Shown here piece by piece: positions 9,466 to 18,760 of a stretch of 46,820 bases of DNA (its first letter is position 1; each line of letters opens with the position of its first letter). The translations under genes were made by a program, and so were the position numbers. The DNA is taken from the NCBI RefSeq assembly GCF_000424105.1, contig NZ_AUJG01000018.1:1-46820 (forward strand). Reading direction: 5' to 3'. Below the pieces are notes generated by a model. That model saw nothing but the letters and a program-made list of their open reading frames with translations, did not search any database and was not told the DNA's origin. Source of the DNA: Lachnospira multipara ATCC 19207 (lineage in GTDB: Bacteria > Bacillota > Clostridia > Lachnospirales > Lachnospiraceae).

Positions 9466-9503
9466 AGAAAAAAATCCGGACGGAGAATGAATCCGTCCGG
9501 ATT
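9466..9503 (-). terminator. Terminator of ftsZ
   Basis: AATCCGGACGGA (9473-9484) and TCCGTCCGGATT (9492-9503) form a perfect 12-base stem. On the minus strand it is followed by a T-run, and it starts 17 bases after the ftsZ stop. It separates the division cluster from the amidase-like gene. Confidence 0.92.
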
Positions 9504-9520
9504 AAATAATCTAAATTTAA

Positions 9521-10696
9521 TTACTTCTTGCTCTTCTGTAAGAATGTAGGAATTGTAATTCCTCTTTCTTTAACATTACTTGTAACAGGCTCTGGCTGCT
9601 TGAGACCAGGAAGTGGTGTCTCAGTAACTTGAGCGCTTGGCTGTGGAGCTGTACTTGCTCCGTTATAAGTATATGTTGGTTTAACTACAGTCTTAGCTGG
9701 TGTTGTTGCCTTAGCTGAAAAACCTGCTAATGCAAGGTTAACATTACGATCTTCAAGACCTGTTGCAATAACAGTAATTGTTGCCTTGTCTGTTGCTGTT
9801 TCATCAACCATAGCACCAAAGATAATGTTAGCATTATCACCTGCAAGTTCCTGAACGTATCTTGCAGCTTCATCAGCTTCCATAAGACCTACATCACCTG
9901 AAATATTAATAATAACATGTGATGCGCCTTCAATTGTTGTTTCAAGAAGTGGACTTGATACGGCCTGCTTAACAGCTTCAATAGCCTTATCATCACCTGT
10001 TCCTGTACCAATACCGATATGGGCAATACCCTTATCTGTCATAACAGTTCTAACATCGGCAAAGTCAAGGTTAATAAGACCTGGAACATTAATAAGGTCT
10101 GTAATTCCCTGTACTGCCTGCTGTAAAACTTCGTCGGCCTTCTTTAAAGCATCTGGCATTGATGTTCTTCTGTCAATAATCTGAAGAAGTCTGTCATTAG
10201 GAACAATAATTAATGTATCAACATTCTCCTTAAGCTTTTCAATACCTAAATTGGCATTGTTCATACGAGTTCTACCTTCAAAAGCGAAAGGCTTAGTTAC
10301 TACACCGACTGTAAGGATACCCATATCCTTAGCAACCTTAGCAACTACTGGGGCTGCGCCTGTACCAGTTCCGCCACCCATACCGCATGTAACAAATACC
10401 ATATCTGCGCCCTTAAGGAGCTGAGTAATATCTTCAATATTCTCTTCTGCGGCTTTTTCTCCGATTTCAGGAACTGCACCAGCTCCTAAACCTTTAGTAA
10501 GTTTCTCTCCAATTTGGATTGCAGATGGAGCCTTACATGACTGAAGTGCTTGTCCATCTGTATTGATAGCTACAAATTCCACCCCGCTGATATTTTCATC
10601 TATCATTCTGTTAACAGCATTGTTGCCTGATCCGCCGACTCCTACTACTATAATCTTTGCAGAGCCTTCTGCGTCATTAGTCATAATTTCTAACAA
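9521..10696 (-). CDS. ftsZ: Cell division protein FtsZ
   Basis: 391 residues. FtsZ is the tubulin-like GTPase that forms the cytokinetic ring. Seen: the nucleotide-binding [13 protein letters not shown] (19-31), the tubulin signature GGGTGTG (107-113), the synergy loop [11 protein letters not shown], a variable linker rich in Pro and Thr, and a C-terminal conserved peptide [10 protein letters not shown] that docks partners. I choose the TTG at 10696: AGGAGG (10705-10710) lies 8 bases before it, whereas the next ATG, four codons in, would be 20 bases away. It is the last gene of the division cluster and has its own promoter. Confidence 0.98.
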   Translation of the reverse strand: MLEIMTNDAEGSAKIIVVGVGGSGNNAVNRMIDENISGVEFVAINTDGQALQSCKAPSAIQIGEKLTKGLGAGAVPEIGEKAAEENIEDITQLLKGADMVFVTCGMGGGTGTGAAPVVAKVAKDMGILTVGVVTKPFAFEGRTRMNNANLGIEKLKENVDTLIIVPNDRLLQIIDRRTSMPDALKKADEVLQQAVQGITDLINVPGLINLDFADVRTVMTDKGIAHIGIGTGTGDDKAIEAVKQAVSSPLLETTIEGASHVIINISGDVGLMEADEAARYVQELAGDNANIIFGAMVDETATDKATITVIATGLEDRNVNLALAGFSAKATTPAKTVVKPTYTYNGASTAPQPSAQVTETPLPGLKQPEPVTSNVKERGITIPTFLQKSKK

Positions 10697-10738
10697 AGTT
10701 GTTGCCTCCTTCTACTCCCTTAAAAATCACTATAAAAT

Positions 10739-10767
10739 ATAATATCGTTTTTCAAATAAAATATCAA
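10739..10767 (-). promoter_or_regulatory. Promoter of ftsZ
   Basis: On the minus strand TTGATA (10762-10767) and TATTAT (10739-10744) are separated by 17 bases in the short gap between ftsQ and ftsZ. FtsZ can therefore be made independently of the upstream cluster. Confidence 0.7.
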
Positions 10768-10772
10768 CCGTT

Positions 10773-11615
10773 TTAGTTGTCTTTCTTAAAAATAATTGAG
10801 GACTGACTGCCGTCAAACTCGTCTAAATACAGGGTTCCTGACAATCCGTTCAATTTTGAGTACAATTGTTTTAATTCAAATAATCTCTCGCTATAATCGT
10901 CTGTATTTCCCATTGCTACTTTAACACTTCCAACGTAAACATAGATATTACCTTCACTATCAAAGAAGATAGAATCTACATCTAAATCATACTTATCAAA
11001 ACCTTGGGCAAGCTCTAATATCTTATCAAATATTGACTCGTCCGCCACTTCGATTTTCTTATTAAGTACAATTGAGGAATACTCTAAACCTTGAACTTCC
11101 GGTACCGAGTCAATTAACTCAGTGGAGCTTTCAACCACAATACCGTCTTTATCAAAATACATATAGCTGCCCATATATTTCACATATCCTATTATAGGTT
11201 TTTCGTATACCGTAACGTAAAATTTATTAGGCCATTTAATCTCAACATCATATTTTTGGATAAAGGGAATTTCAATATTCGTATTTCCAAATAAAAAATA
11301 TATTAGTGAATTAGGTGTCTTTCCTTCAAATAAGAAGTCTGACATCTCCTCATCACTGTAATGAGTATTACCTTCATACTCAATTACATCAACTCTAAAA
11401 ACTACATAAGCACTAAAGCCTACAATAAAGATAATTAAGAAGGAAATTAAAAGTGCTAATGGAAATGTAACTCTTTTCGTATTAGTCCTTCTCTTCCTAC
11501 TTGCTTTAGACTTGTTTGCATTAGCTTTAGCTTTGGCATCTGATGCTCTATCTAGTTCATCGATGTCATCATAAAAATCATACCCTTCTAACTCTTCTTT
11601 TTTTCGCTTACTCAT
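10773..11615 (-). CDS. ftsQ: Cell division protein FtsQ/DivIB
   Basis: 280 residues: a charged, Lys/Ala-rich cytoplasmic N-terminus (1-48), one transmembrane helix (about 50-72), then an extracytoplasmic POTRA domain (about 74-145, starting VDVIEYEGNTHYSDEEM) and a beta domain. This is the FtsQ/DivIB architecture; sequence conservation is low in this family, so the call also rests on position between ftsW and ftsZ. It links FtsL and FtsB-like partners to the division synthase. It overlaps the end of ftsW by 8 bases. Confidence 0.9.
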   Translation of the reverse strand: MSKRKKEELEGYDFYDDIDELDRASDAKAKANANKSKASRKRRTNTKRVTFPLALLISFLIIFIVGFSAYVVFRVDVIEYEGNTHYSDEEMSDFLFEGKTPNSLIYFLFGNTNIEIPFIQKYDVEIKWPNKFYVTVYEKPIIGYVKYMGSYMYFDKDGIVVESSTELIDSVPEVQGLEYSSIVLNKKIEVADESIFDKILELAQGFDKYDLDVDSIFFDSEGNIYVYVGSVKVAMGNTDDYSERLFELKQLYSKLNGLSGTLYLDEFDGSQSSIIFKKDN

Positions 11616-12891
11616 TTAACTCATCCTTAATTTGGCTACTGACATTAAACACCACACCCATTTCAAGCAATAAGATAAGCAGCGCCGTACCACCTTTACT
11701 AATAAATGGCAATGTAACACCTGTATTAGGAATGGTATCTGTTACTACAGCGATATTAACTAAAACTTGAAGTGCAATATGTGAAAATACACCGGCACAA
11801 AGCAAGGCTCCCTGCATATCAGGCGCATTTCTTGCAACATGGGCTATTCTCCATAATAAAACGCCAAAAGCTATTAAAACGCATAAAGCCCCAAACAAGC
11901 CAAGCTCCTCACAAATAATTGTAAAGATCATATCATTATAGGCTTCTGGTAACTTTAGCTTAACAACACTTTTACCTAGTCCCTTACCAAAAAGTCCTCC
12001 AGAACCTATGGCATAAAGACCATGTATCGTTTGGTAAGCCTCGCCATCTGCATAATCTTCTGGATGCAGCCAAGCTAAGATTCTTGTTGATCTAAAGCCG
12101 TCTCCTTTTTGAATTGCAGATAGAATTGCTGAAAATGCTACGCTAATAAAGGCTGTAGCACCAGCAAACATGGCAATATATGGTTTATAACCTGGATAAG
12201 CAACAAATGTAATTAAAAAGGCCATTCCTAAAATAATAATGGCACTACTTAGGTTGTTAGATATAAAATACAGCATTGCCGCTGGAACTACTCCATACCA
12301 TGCTATCAACCAAACAACCACTCTAAAATATTTCATCTTTTCTCCAAGACTTGATATTCTACAGGCAAGCGCAGCAATTATTCCTACTTTAACAAATTCA
12401 ACTGGCATGAAATTAAATCCGCCAATTACAATCCATCTTGTGGCACCATTATAGTTTTTACCAAGTGGCGTTAAAAGTAATAATACAAGTATTAATGAAA
12501 ATATATATAGCCCTCTAGCTACATACTTGTTGGTTAGTATATGATAGTCCAAAACTCTTGCTACTATCATCATCATAAGCAAGCCAAACACTGCAAAAAT
12601 TACCTGACTTTTTAAAACGCCTTTTAAGGAATCAGTTGTGGTAGATGAACTACTATAAACCATTACAAGGCCTATACCAATTAGAATAATCATAATTAAC
12701 ATTAAAGAGTAATCTAGATAAAAGCCTGTGCTTCTTGATAAACTCTTTCTAAAGCTAAATTTCTTTCTATGAGCTTTCATGTAATTATTCTTATTCTTTT
12801 TAGCTCTTCTATTTACACTTCTTTTACTTATCTTTTTGTTTTGTGTGTTTTGTTTAATCGTCGACCTTTGTCTTCTTTGATTGGTTTCCAT
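11608..12891 (-). CDS. ftsW: SEDS peptidoglycan glycosyltransferase FtsW
   Basis: A polytopic membrane protein of about 427 residues. It has a long basic N-terminal tail (about 50 residues, many Lys/Arg) and then about ten hydrophobic helices. SEDS signatures are seen, for example NYNGATRWIVIGG, HPEDYADGEAYQTIHGLYAIGSGG and the C-terminal TGVTLPFISKGGTALL. It polymerises lipid II together with the class B penicillin-binding protein encoded two genes upstream. The ATG at 12891 is preferred because GGAG precedes it closely; an in-frame ATG at 12906 has no ribosome binding site. Context (murD upstream, ftsQ downstream) favours FtsW over RodA. Confidence 0.93.
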   Translation of the reverse strand: METNQRRQRSTIKQNTQNKKISKRSVNRRAKKNKNNYMKAHRKKFSFRKSLSRSTGFYLDYSLMLIMIILIGIGLVMVYSSSSTTTDSLKGVLKSQVIFAVFGLLMMMIVARVLDYHILTNKYVARGLYIFSLILVLLLLTPLGKNYNGATRWIVIGGFNFMPVEFVKVGIIAALACRISSLGEKMKYFRVVVWLIAWYGVVPAAMLYFISNNLSSAIIILGMAFLITFVAYPGYKPYIAMFAGATAFISVAFSAILSAIQKGDGFRSTRILAWLHPEDYADGEAYQTIHGLYAIGSGGLFGKGLGKSVVKLKLPEAYNDMIFTIICEELGLFGALCVLIAFGVLLWRIAHVARNAPDMQGALLCAGVFSHIALQVLVNIAVVTDTIPNTGVTLPFISKGGTALLILLLEMGVVFNVSSQIKDELNE

Positions 12892-12920
12892 AAACTCTCC
12901 ACGCATTAATAAGCATTTCT

Positions 12921-14276
12921 TTAAGCTAACTTATTAACTAAGTCCTTAAAGATTTCTCCCCTTTGCTCATAGTTGTCAAACATTCCCCAGCTAGCACACG
13001 CAGGAGATAGTAAGACTGCTTCTCCCTCCTTTGCATTCTTTGCACAAATATCTACAACTTCCTCCATAGAATTTGCAAAAATGTAATTTGTAAATCCTAA
13101 CTTCTTAGCTGTATCAGCAATCTTTTGACTTGTCTGACCAAGTAAAACCATAAGTCTTACCTTATCACCAAAGGCATTGATATATTCATCAAATTCTGAA
13201 CCCTTATCATAGCCTCCTGCAATAAGAATTGTTGGCTTAACCATAGCCTCAATAGCCTTAATTGCTGCATCTGGATTAGTGCCCTTAGAATCATTATAGT
13301 AGTCAACTCCAGACTTAGTTGCTACAAATTCAATTCTATGTTCAACAGCTCTAAAGTTCTTAACTTCTCTGATAATTACCTCATCAGGAATGCCCATGGC
13401 CTTTGTCATAGCAATGGCTGCGCATACATTTTCATAATTATGAACTCCTAAAAGCTTCATATCATGAACGTTTAAGAACTCTTTATCATTAACGCCGTCT
13501 GTATAACGGATTGTATCTCCATCAACATAAGCGCCAACTTCAACTTTTCTCTTAGATGAGAAGTAAACCACGCTTGCGCTACATTTCTTCGCAAAATCCT
13601 GTAACCACTCATCTTCTAAATTAAGTACACATACATCATCTTTAGTCTGCTTAAGTGCCACTCTTTCCTTAGTTTCGGCATAGCATTCCATTGTATGATG
13701 TCTGTTTAAATGATCTGGAGTGATATTAAGAATTGCTGATACCTTAGGGTGGAACTCATTAGTTGTCTCTAATTGGAAACTACTAATTTCTGCCACTGTA
13801 ACAGAATCCTTGCTAGTATTAAATACCTCTCCTGTATAGGAATTGCCTATATTACCTACAACAAATGTCTTCTCATTATAGGCTTTTATAATCTGACCTA
13901 CAAGGGCTGTTGTTGTAGTCTTACCGTTAGTACCTGTAATTGCTACAATACTACCCTTATCGTAGTTATAAGCTAATTCAATTTCGCCCCAAACTAAAAC
14001 GCCTGCTTCCTTAAATCTTAAAACAAGTGGGCTATCAATTGGCACACCAGGGCTAATTACAAGTAAATCCACCTTGCTAATTAACTCATCACTACACTCG
14101 CCAATGACAATTTCTGCCTTATTAGACTTAAGCTTAGCCTCTACGTCAGCTTTTTTAAGCTTCTCATTGCCATCGTAGAGAATTACGTCTGCGCCTACTT
14201 TATTTAAAAGGTCAACTGCACCAATACCACTAATTCCAGTGCCAACTACCATTACTTTCTTTCCTTTAAGTTCCAT
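12921..14276 (-). CDS. murD: UDP-N-acetylmuramoyl-L-alanine--D-glutamate ligase
   Basis: About 451 residues; a Mur ligase that adds D-glutamate to UDP-MurNAc-L-Ala in the cytoplasm. Seen: an N-terminal Rossmann-like VVGTGISGIGA (about 10-20), the ATP-binding GTNGKTTTT (115-123), NITPDHLNRH in the central domain, and in the C-terminal domain YNDSKGTNPDA and LLSPACASWGMFDNYEQRG, which are MurD-specific. The start at 14276 is set by GGGAGG just upstream; an upstream in-frame extension would run into ftsI. It starts 19 bases after ftsI, where mraY and murF would often be. Confidence 0.97.
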   Translation of the reverse strand: MELKGKKVMVVGTGISGIGAVDLLNKVGADVILYDGNEKLKKADVEAKLKSNKAEIVIGECSDELISKVDLLVISPGVPIDSPLVLRFKEAGVLVWGEIELAYNYDKGSIVAITGTNGKTTTTALVGQIIKAYNEKTFVVGNIGNSYTGEVFNTSKDSVTVAEISSFQLETTNEFHPKVSAILNITPDHLNRHHTMECYAETKERVALKQTKDDVCVLNLEDEWLQDFAKKCSASVVYFSSKRKVEVGAYVDGDTIRYTDGVNDKEFLNVHDMKLLGVHNYENVCAAIAMTKAMGIPDEVIIREVKNFRAVEHRIEFVATKSGVDYYNDSKGTNPDAAIKAIEAMVKPTILIAGGYDKGSEFDEYINAFGDKVRLMVLLGQTSQKIADTAKKLGFTNYIFANSMEEVVDICAKNAKEGEAVLLSPACASWGMFDNYEQRGEIFKDLVNKLA

Positions 14277-14295
14277 AACTTCCTCCCAAAAAATC

Positions 14296-16227
14296 TTAGT
14301 TTTGTGATGTATCTGGTACATCAACTGTCAATTCATCTTCGCTATTAGATGTATCTACATCTGTTGCTGTAAGGTCTTCATAGATTCCTAAATATGGTAA
14401 TAAATCCTCTAGGATATCATGACTTAATTGCAATACATCTGCTGAAGAACCAGAACTACCTGTTGTACCATCAGGCTCATCAATAATTACATAAATTGCA
14501 ATTTCTGGGTCGTCTGCTGGAACGTGTCCAATAAAGGAAATGAGCCATTTTCTCTCATCTCTGTTTACCTTTTGGGCAGTACCTGTCTTACCTGCTACAG
14601 AATATCCTGTAACTGCTACTTTTTTCGCTGTACCTTCTTCAACGGTTGCAAGTAAGTACTGTCTTAGAAGCTTTGATGTATCCACTGTACATGTCTGCTT
14701 TACTAATACAGGATCAAAAGACTTTACTATATTACCAGAGCTATCCTCAATTTGCTTGACAATATGAGGCTGATAATAATTTCCGTCATTTATAATAGAA
14801 CAATATGCTGATATCATTTGAATCATATTAACGTTGATATTTTGTCCAAAGGAGTTAGTCGCAGCATCTATAACTGTCATAGAATCTGCAGAATATGTAA
14901 TACCGCTAGTCTCACCTGGTAGGTCGATTCCTGTAAGGGAACCAAAACCAAACATAGTTACATACTGAGCAAATTTTGTTGTTCCTAACTTAATTGCTAA
15001 ATTTATCATGTATGGATTACATGATTCCATAAGCGCTTGTTCTAGAGTAATAACTCCATGTCCACCCAAAGAATATGCGTGACACTTAATTGTCCAATTA
15101 CTTACCACTTCAGCACCAGTACAATTATAAGTATCTCCATCCTTTACAACTCCTTCATCAAGGGCTGATGCCTCTGTCACAGGCTTAAATACAGAACCCG
15201 GCTCGTAACTTTCTGAAACACAGAAGTTAGTCCAAAGCTCATATAGAGCATTTGTCTTATCCTCATCTGACATAGCTGCTAGCTCTTCCTCAGTGTAAAC
15301 ACCAGAAAGATCTCTTGGATTATTCAAATCAAAGGTTGGATAACTTGCCATTGCTAAAATCTCTCCTGTATCAGGGTCCATAGCAACAACTGCTGTATTC
15401 TTTGATGGGCTTTCTTGATTATATGCTATAATATGATCTTCAATTATTTTTTGAATATTATAATCAATAGTTGTTACCACATTATAGCCATCTGTTACTT
15501 CCTTAGTTGTGTTAGTAATCTCAAGTCCATCATTAACATAACTATAGGAAAGGCCATTAACACCTGTTAAATAGTCATTATATTGTAATTCAAGACCTAA
15601 CTCGCCGCCGTTATTCTGACTATAAAAGCCTACCACATCGGCTGCTAAATTATTATTAGGATACTTTCTTACATAAGTTTCTTCAAACCAAACATCTACA
15701 ACTGTTGTATCAACTTTATTGCCTTTAGAATCTGTGGTGCTCATAAGGGCTTTAAAGCTTTCCATATCTTCTTCTGATATTTCCTTTACTAGCTTTAAAT
15801 ATCTGCTGGTTTGATTATCGTAAATCTTAGCAACTAGCTCTGCTCTATCAAGACCAAAGCTATTACAAAGGGCTGTGATTGTGTCATCTGTTAGATTATC
15901 TTCACTTTCCTCATCGTCGCTTAGTAGTTGTGCCACATCTAGGATTACGTTGTACATTTTCTCACTGTAAGCAAGAATTGTACCATCACTGGTTTTGATC
16001 TGACCTCTCTTTGCAAGCACAGTATCATTAGTCTGGGTCTGTTCGTTTAAAACACTTTGTGTATACTCATCACCACGGTTATATACTATATAAAAAATTC
16101 TGCCACCTAAACCCGCAAGTAGTAATGCTACAATAACTAACATAACCTGTATCTTCTTACCAGTTTTTTTAAGAAGCATCCTTTTCTTTTTTAATTTTCT
16201 CTCTTTGATCTTCTCGTAATCAGCCAT
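14296..16227 (-). CDS. ftsI: Class B penicillin-binding protein, septal transpeptidase (FtsI/PBP2B/SpoVD type)
   Basis: 643 residues. A short cytoplasmic basic N-terminus and one transmembrane helix (about 27-48) precede the pedestal domain (from RGQIKTSDGTILA at about 74) and the transpeptidase domain. Active-site motifs: SVFK (S345-K348, in PGSVFKP), SCN (402-404) and KTGT (547-550). It crosslinks septal peptidoglycan and partners FtsW. There is no PASTA domain at the C-terminus, unlike PBP2x or SpoVD of many Firmicutes; the protein ends in an acidic Ser/Thr/Asp tail. It sits directly between ftsL and murD. A sporulation role (spoVD) cannot be excluded from sequence alone. Confidence 0.95.
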   Translation of the reverse strand: MADYEKIKERKLKKKRMLLKKTGKKIQVMLVIVALLLAGLGGRIFYIVYNRGDEYTQSVLNEQTQTNDTVLAKRGQIKTSDGTILAYSEKMYNVILDVAQLLSDDEESEDNLTDDTITALCNSFGLDRAELVAKIYDNQTSRYLKLVKEISEEDMESFKALMSTTDSKGNKVDTTVVDVWFEETYVRKYPNNNLAADVVGFYSQNNGGELGLELQYNDYLTGVNGLSYSYVNDGLEITNTTKEVTDGYNVVTTIDYNIQKIIEDHIIAYNQESPSKNTAVVAMDPDTGEILAMASYPTFDLNNPRDLSGVYTEEELAAMSDEDKTNALYELWTNFCVSESYEPGSVFKPVTEASALDEGVVKDGDTYNCTGAEVVSNWTIKCHAYSLGGHGVITLEQALMESCNPYMINLAIKLGTTKFAQYVTMFGFGSLTGIDLPGETSGITYSADSMTVIDAATNSFGQNINVNMIQMISAYCSIINDGNYYQPHIVKQIEDSSGNIVKSFDPVLVKQTCTVDTSKLLRQYLLATVEEGTAKKVAVTGYSVAGKTGTAQKVNRDERKWLISFIGHVPADDPEIAIYVIIDEPDGTTGSSGSSADVLQLSHDILEDLLPYLGIYEDLTATDVDTSNSEDELTVDVPDTSQN

Positions 16228-16355
16228 TAGTTTTTACTCCATCCAGGCTAGTTATCAGCCTTATAATTATACACACTTGCCCCTTCATATTCTAGTTTTG
16301 TTTTAGAATATTCCTTCTCATTACACTAAACACTAAATACTAATTATTAACACAA

Positions 16356-16383
16356 AATGCTGGCTTAAATAAAAGCCAGCATT
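16356..16383 (-). terminator. Hairpin between ftsL and ftsI (attenuator or partial terminator)
   Basis: AATGCTGGCTT (16356-16366) and AAGCCAGCATT (16373-16383) form a perfect 11-base stem five bases past the ftsL stop. On the minus strand the following bases are TTGTGTT, a weak T-tract, so partial termination or RNA processing that lowers ftsI expression is more likely than a full stop. Confidence 0.6.
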
Positions 16384-16388
16384 ATTAT

Positions 16389-16892
16389 CTATTCTTGACC
16401 AGGTACATCCTTATACTGCTTAACGTATTCGCTCTCACCTGACTCATAAAGAATAACTTGACTTGAATCTGGATAAACCATACCTAATTCATTAACTGCA
16501 GTATTGTAAATTGCTTCATAATCAATACTTGCATCTAACTTAGCATCTAGTTCATCATTATCAGATTTAAGTTCTTGATATTCTGTCTTTAAATCATCTA
16601 GCTTCGTTTGATTAGCTTTATATTCTGATTGAAGACTTACTAGCTGATAGCAAACAGCAACGCTAATCGCAACTGCCAATGTCATCATTCCCATGAATAT
16701 CATGTTGATTTTATTGGCTTGTCTTTGATTCTTCTGGCGTCTTAGTCGCTCTCTACGCTCTTCGCTAGTTTCCACATGACGCTTTCTTACTCGTTCTTGT
16801 GGTTTTGGCGCTAATTCCCTAGCAGCACTACCAGACACATAAGTCGCTCTTCTAGCACTTTTATAATGTCTTTTTTTGCTATTTCTTGCCAT
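16389..16892 (-). CDS. ftsL: FtsL-like cell division protein (septum formation initiator family)
   Basis: 167 residues, a bitopic protein. It has a very basic cytoplasmic N-terminus (1-60), one transmembrane helix (about 62-83) and a coiled coil (about 84-122, heptad-like SLQSEYKANQTKLDDLKTEY), then a short C-terminal region with YEAIYNTAVNELGMVYP, the usual end of FtsL/DivIC domains. FtsL sequences are poorly conserved; the call rests on this architecture and on the position between rsmH and ftsI. It would bridge FtsQ/DivIB and the FtsW-FtsI synthase. The start ATG at 16892 follows an AGGAGG site. Confidence 0.88.
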   Translation of the reverse strand: MARNSKKRHYKSARRATYVSGSAARELAPKPQERVRKRHVETSEERRERLRRQKNQRQANKINMIFMGMMTLAVAISVAVCYQLVSLQSEYKANQTKLDDLKTEYQELKSDNDELDAKLDASIDYEAIYNTAVNELGMVYPDSSQVILYESGESEYVKQYKDVPGQE

Positions 16893-16930
16893 TCATGTCT
16901 CCTCCTTTGCTTGTTTTACTTCTCCTACTC

Positions 16931-17866
16931 CTATCTCTTCTCAAAGACTCTTAACTTAGCCGACTTTGATCTTGAGTTCTCCTCTAACTCCTTATCAGAA
17001 GGTAAGATTGGCTTTCTTGAAATCACCTTACCCTTTGATTTCTTGCCACATACACACACTGGAAATTCCGGTGGGCAAGTACATGGGTTCTCTGCTGTTT
17101 TAAATTTAACCTTAACGATTCTATCCTCAAGTGAATGGAAAGTAATAATACATAATCTTCCACCTGGATTTAATCTATCAATAAGGTCGTCTATTGAATT
17201 TTCTAGAACATCTAGTTCCTTATTAAGTTCGATTCTAATTGCCTGATAAGTTCTCTTTGATGGATGACCACCTGTAGCTCTTACCTTTGCAGGAATTGCT
17301 GCCTTTATAATGTCATTTAATTCAAATGTTGTCTCAATCGGCTTTTCCTGTCTTGCATTAACAATGTGCTTTGCAATATTCTTAGCAAATCTATCTTCAC
17401 CATAATCTCTAATGATTCTATAAAGATCTGATTCGCTATAGTCATTAACAATATCCCTTGCAGTCATCAACTGTCTGTTATCCATTCTCATATCAAGGGC
17501 TGTGTCAACATTATATGTAAAGCCTCTTTCTACTGTATCTAATTGATATGAAGATACTCCTAAATCAAGTACCACTCCATCAATCTTATCAATATTTAAA
17601 TCATCTAATACCTTTTTAAAATTCACGTAATTATCTCTAACAATAGTTACTCTATCTTTAAAAGGTTCTAGTCTCTTACTTGCGGCCTCGATAGCATTTT
17701 CATCCTGGTCAATTCCAATAAGTCTGCCATTAGGACCTAACTTACTAGCAATAACGCTTGAATGACCTGCGCCGCCTAAAGTACCGTCTACATAGATTCC
17801 GTCTGGCTTTATATTTAAATTTTCAATTGTCTCTTCTAATAAAACTGAATAATGCTTAAATTCCAT
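16931..17866 (-). CDS. rsmH: 16S rRNA (cytosine(1402)-N(4))-methyltransferase RsmH
   Basis: 311 residues, the usual length for RsmH/MraW. It methylates N4 of C1402 in the decoding site of 16S rRNA. Seen: [15 protein letters not shown] at the start, the SAM-binding [11 protein letters not shown] (26-36), [46 protein letters not shown] and [14 protein letters not shown]-terminal cysteine group ([18 protein letters not shown]) is also typical. It is the second gene of the cluster, just downstream of mraZ. Confidence 0.98.
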   Translation of the reverse strand: MEFKHYSVLLEETIENLNIKPDGIYVDGTLGGAGHSSVIASKLGPNGRLIGIDQDENAIEAASKRLEPFKDRVTIVRDNYVNFKKVLDDLNIDKIDGVVLDLGVSSYQLDTVERGFTYNVDTALDMRMDNRQLMTARDIVNDYSESDLYRIIRDYGEDRFAKNIAKHIVNARQEKPIETTFELNDIIKAAIPAKVRATGGHPSKRTYQAIRIELNKELDVLENSIDDLIDRLNPGGRLCIITFHSLEDRIVKVKFKTAENPCTCPPEFPVCVCGKKSKGKVISRKPILPSDKELEENSRSKSAKLRVFEKR

Positions 17867-17883
17867 AACGAAATCTCCTTAAT

Positions 17884-18321
17884 CTAAATTGTGAAGCCAA
17901 ATTCCAACATGCTTTCTGCCACATTCTCGATGTTCTCAAAGCTTTCGGCATTAACTTCGTTGTACTTCTTGGCACTCCAAATTTCCACCTTATTACCAAC
18001 GCCTAATGAAACCACGTCTTTTTCAAGTCCTGCGTGAGTTCTTAAAGTCTGTGTAATAGGAATTCGTCCCTGTTTGTCCACTTCTACTTCACTTGCTCCA
18101 CCAATAAAGAATCGAGTAAGTGAACGTGCTCTTGCATCGTTTAGAGGTAACTTTGCAATTCTTTCTTTCAAGGCTTCCCACTCATCGTTGGAATATGCAT
18201 AAATACATCCATCGAATCCCCTTGTTATTGTAAATGTATCTCCTAATCCTTCACGGAGTTTTGCTGGAACGATAAGTCTGCCCTTGGTATCAATTGTATG
18301 TGTATATTCACCTTGTAGCAT
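17884..18321 (-). CDS. mraZ: Transcriptional regulator MraZ
   Basis: About 145 residues with two AbrB-like swapped-hairpin repeats. The first is MLQGEYTHTIDTKGRLIVPAK with DxKGR; the second is EVDKQGRIPI. MraZ forms rings and binds repeats at its own promoter to control the division cluster. I choose the ATG at 18321 because GGGGGAA lies just upstream and the protein then begins at the family's usual residue; the longer in-frame start has no such support. It is the first gene of the cluster. Four matching operator repeats lie about 105-140 bases upstream. Confidence 0.96.
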   Translation of the reverse strand: MLQGEYTHTIDTKGRLIVPAKLREGLGDTFTITRGFDGCIYAYSNDEWEALKERIAKLPLNDARARSLTRFFIGGASEVEVDKQGRIPITQTLRTHAGLEKDVVSLGVGNKVEIWSAKKYNEVNAESFENIENVAESMLEFGFTI

Positions 18322-18423
18322 AACCGTTCCCCCTTCCATTTAGATTAAGAATCATACTTGCATTGGGATAACAAATGTATTAAAGCCCGTTATTTAAGTA
18401 ATCTGTGGGATTTTTTAAATCCA

Positions 18424-18461
18424 CCACATTTCACCACTTATTATCACATTACCTCCACTTT
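18424..18461 (-). promoter_or_regulatory. Four MraZ-type operator boxes
   Basis: On the minus strand the boxes AAAGTGG (18455-18461), AATGTGA (18444-18450), TAAGTGG (18434-18440) and AATGTGG (18424-18430) recur every 10-11 bases. Known MraZ sites are short direct repeats with a 10-base period (AAAGTG-type in Mollicutes, TGGG-type in E. coli). These lie immediately downstream of the proposed mraZ promoter, a position suited to repression. Confidence 0.78.
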
Positions 18462-18468
18462 CATCCCT

Positions 18469-18497
18469 ATTGTAACCCTAATAGGAATAAAAAGCAA
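18469..18497 (-). promoter_or_regulatory. Promoter of the mraZ division cluster
   Basis: On the minus strand TTGCTT (18492-18497) and TACAAT (18469-18474) are 17 bases apart. The operator boxes begin about 8 bases after the -10. The rest of the mraZ-ychF gap (18322-18760) holds an imperfect inverted repeat GCACATATTGGG / CCCATATAATGTGC (18536-18579) and two copies of a plus-strand motif close to TGTGGGGATTTTTT (about 18402 and 18583). No convincing ychF promoter was found. Confidence 0.7.
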
Positions 18498-18760
18498 GTC
18501 TAAATCCTTTAGAATTCCGCTAATTACGGGACTTTGCACATATTGGGGGAAAGGTGGTGAATTATCCCATATAATGTGCTTTTGTGGGGATTTTTTTCTA
18601 TAAATATAGTTATTAAACGCCAAATTTATAAAAATAATTTCCCATTATTAGTGAATTTATGATAAAATATTCCTTGCGTTTACAAGGATTTATTAAACGT
18701 CAATCAATTAATTTCAAATTAAAATATTTTTATCCACTTAAAGGTGGCATGGAGGTTATA

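Noticed and set aside
18358-18603. 81-codon plus-strand open frame in the mraZ-ychF gap
   Set aside because: It has no ribosome binding site and overlaps the mraZ promoter and the operator boxes; its composition is that of non-coding DNA.
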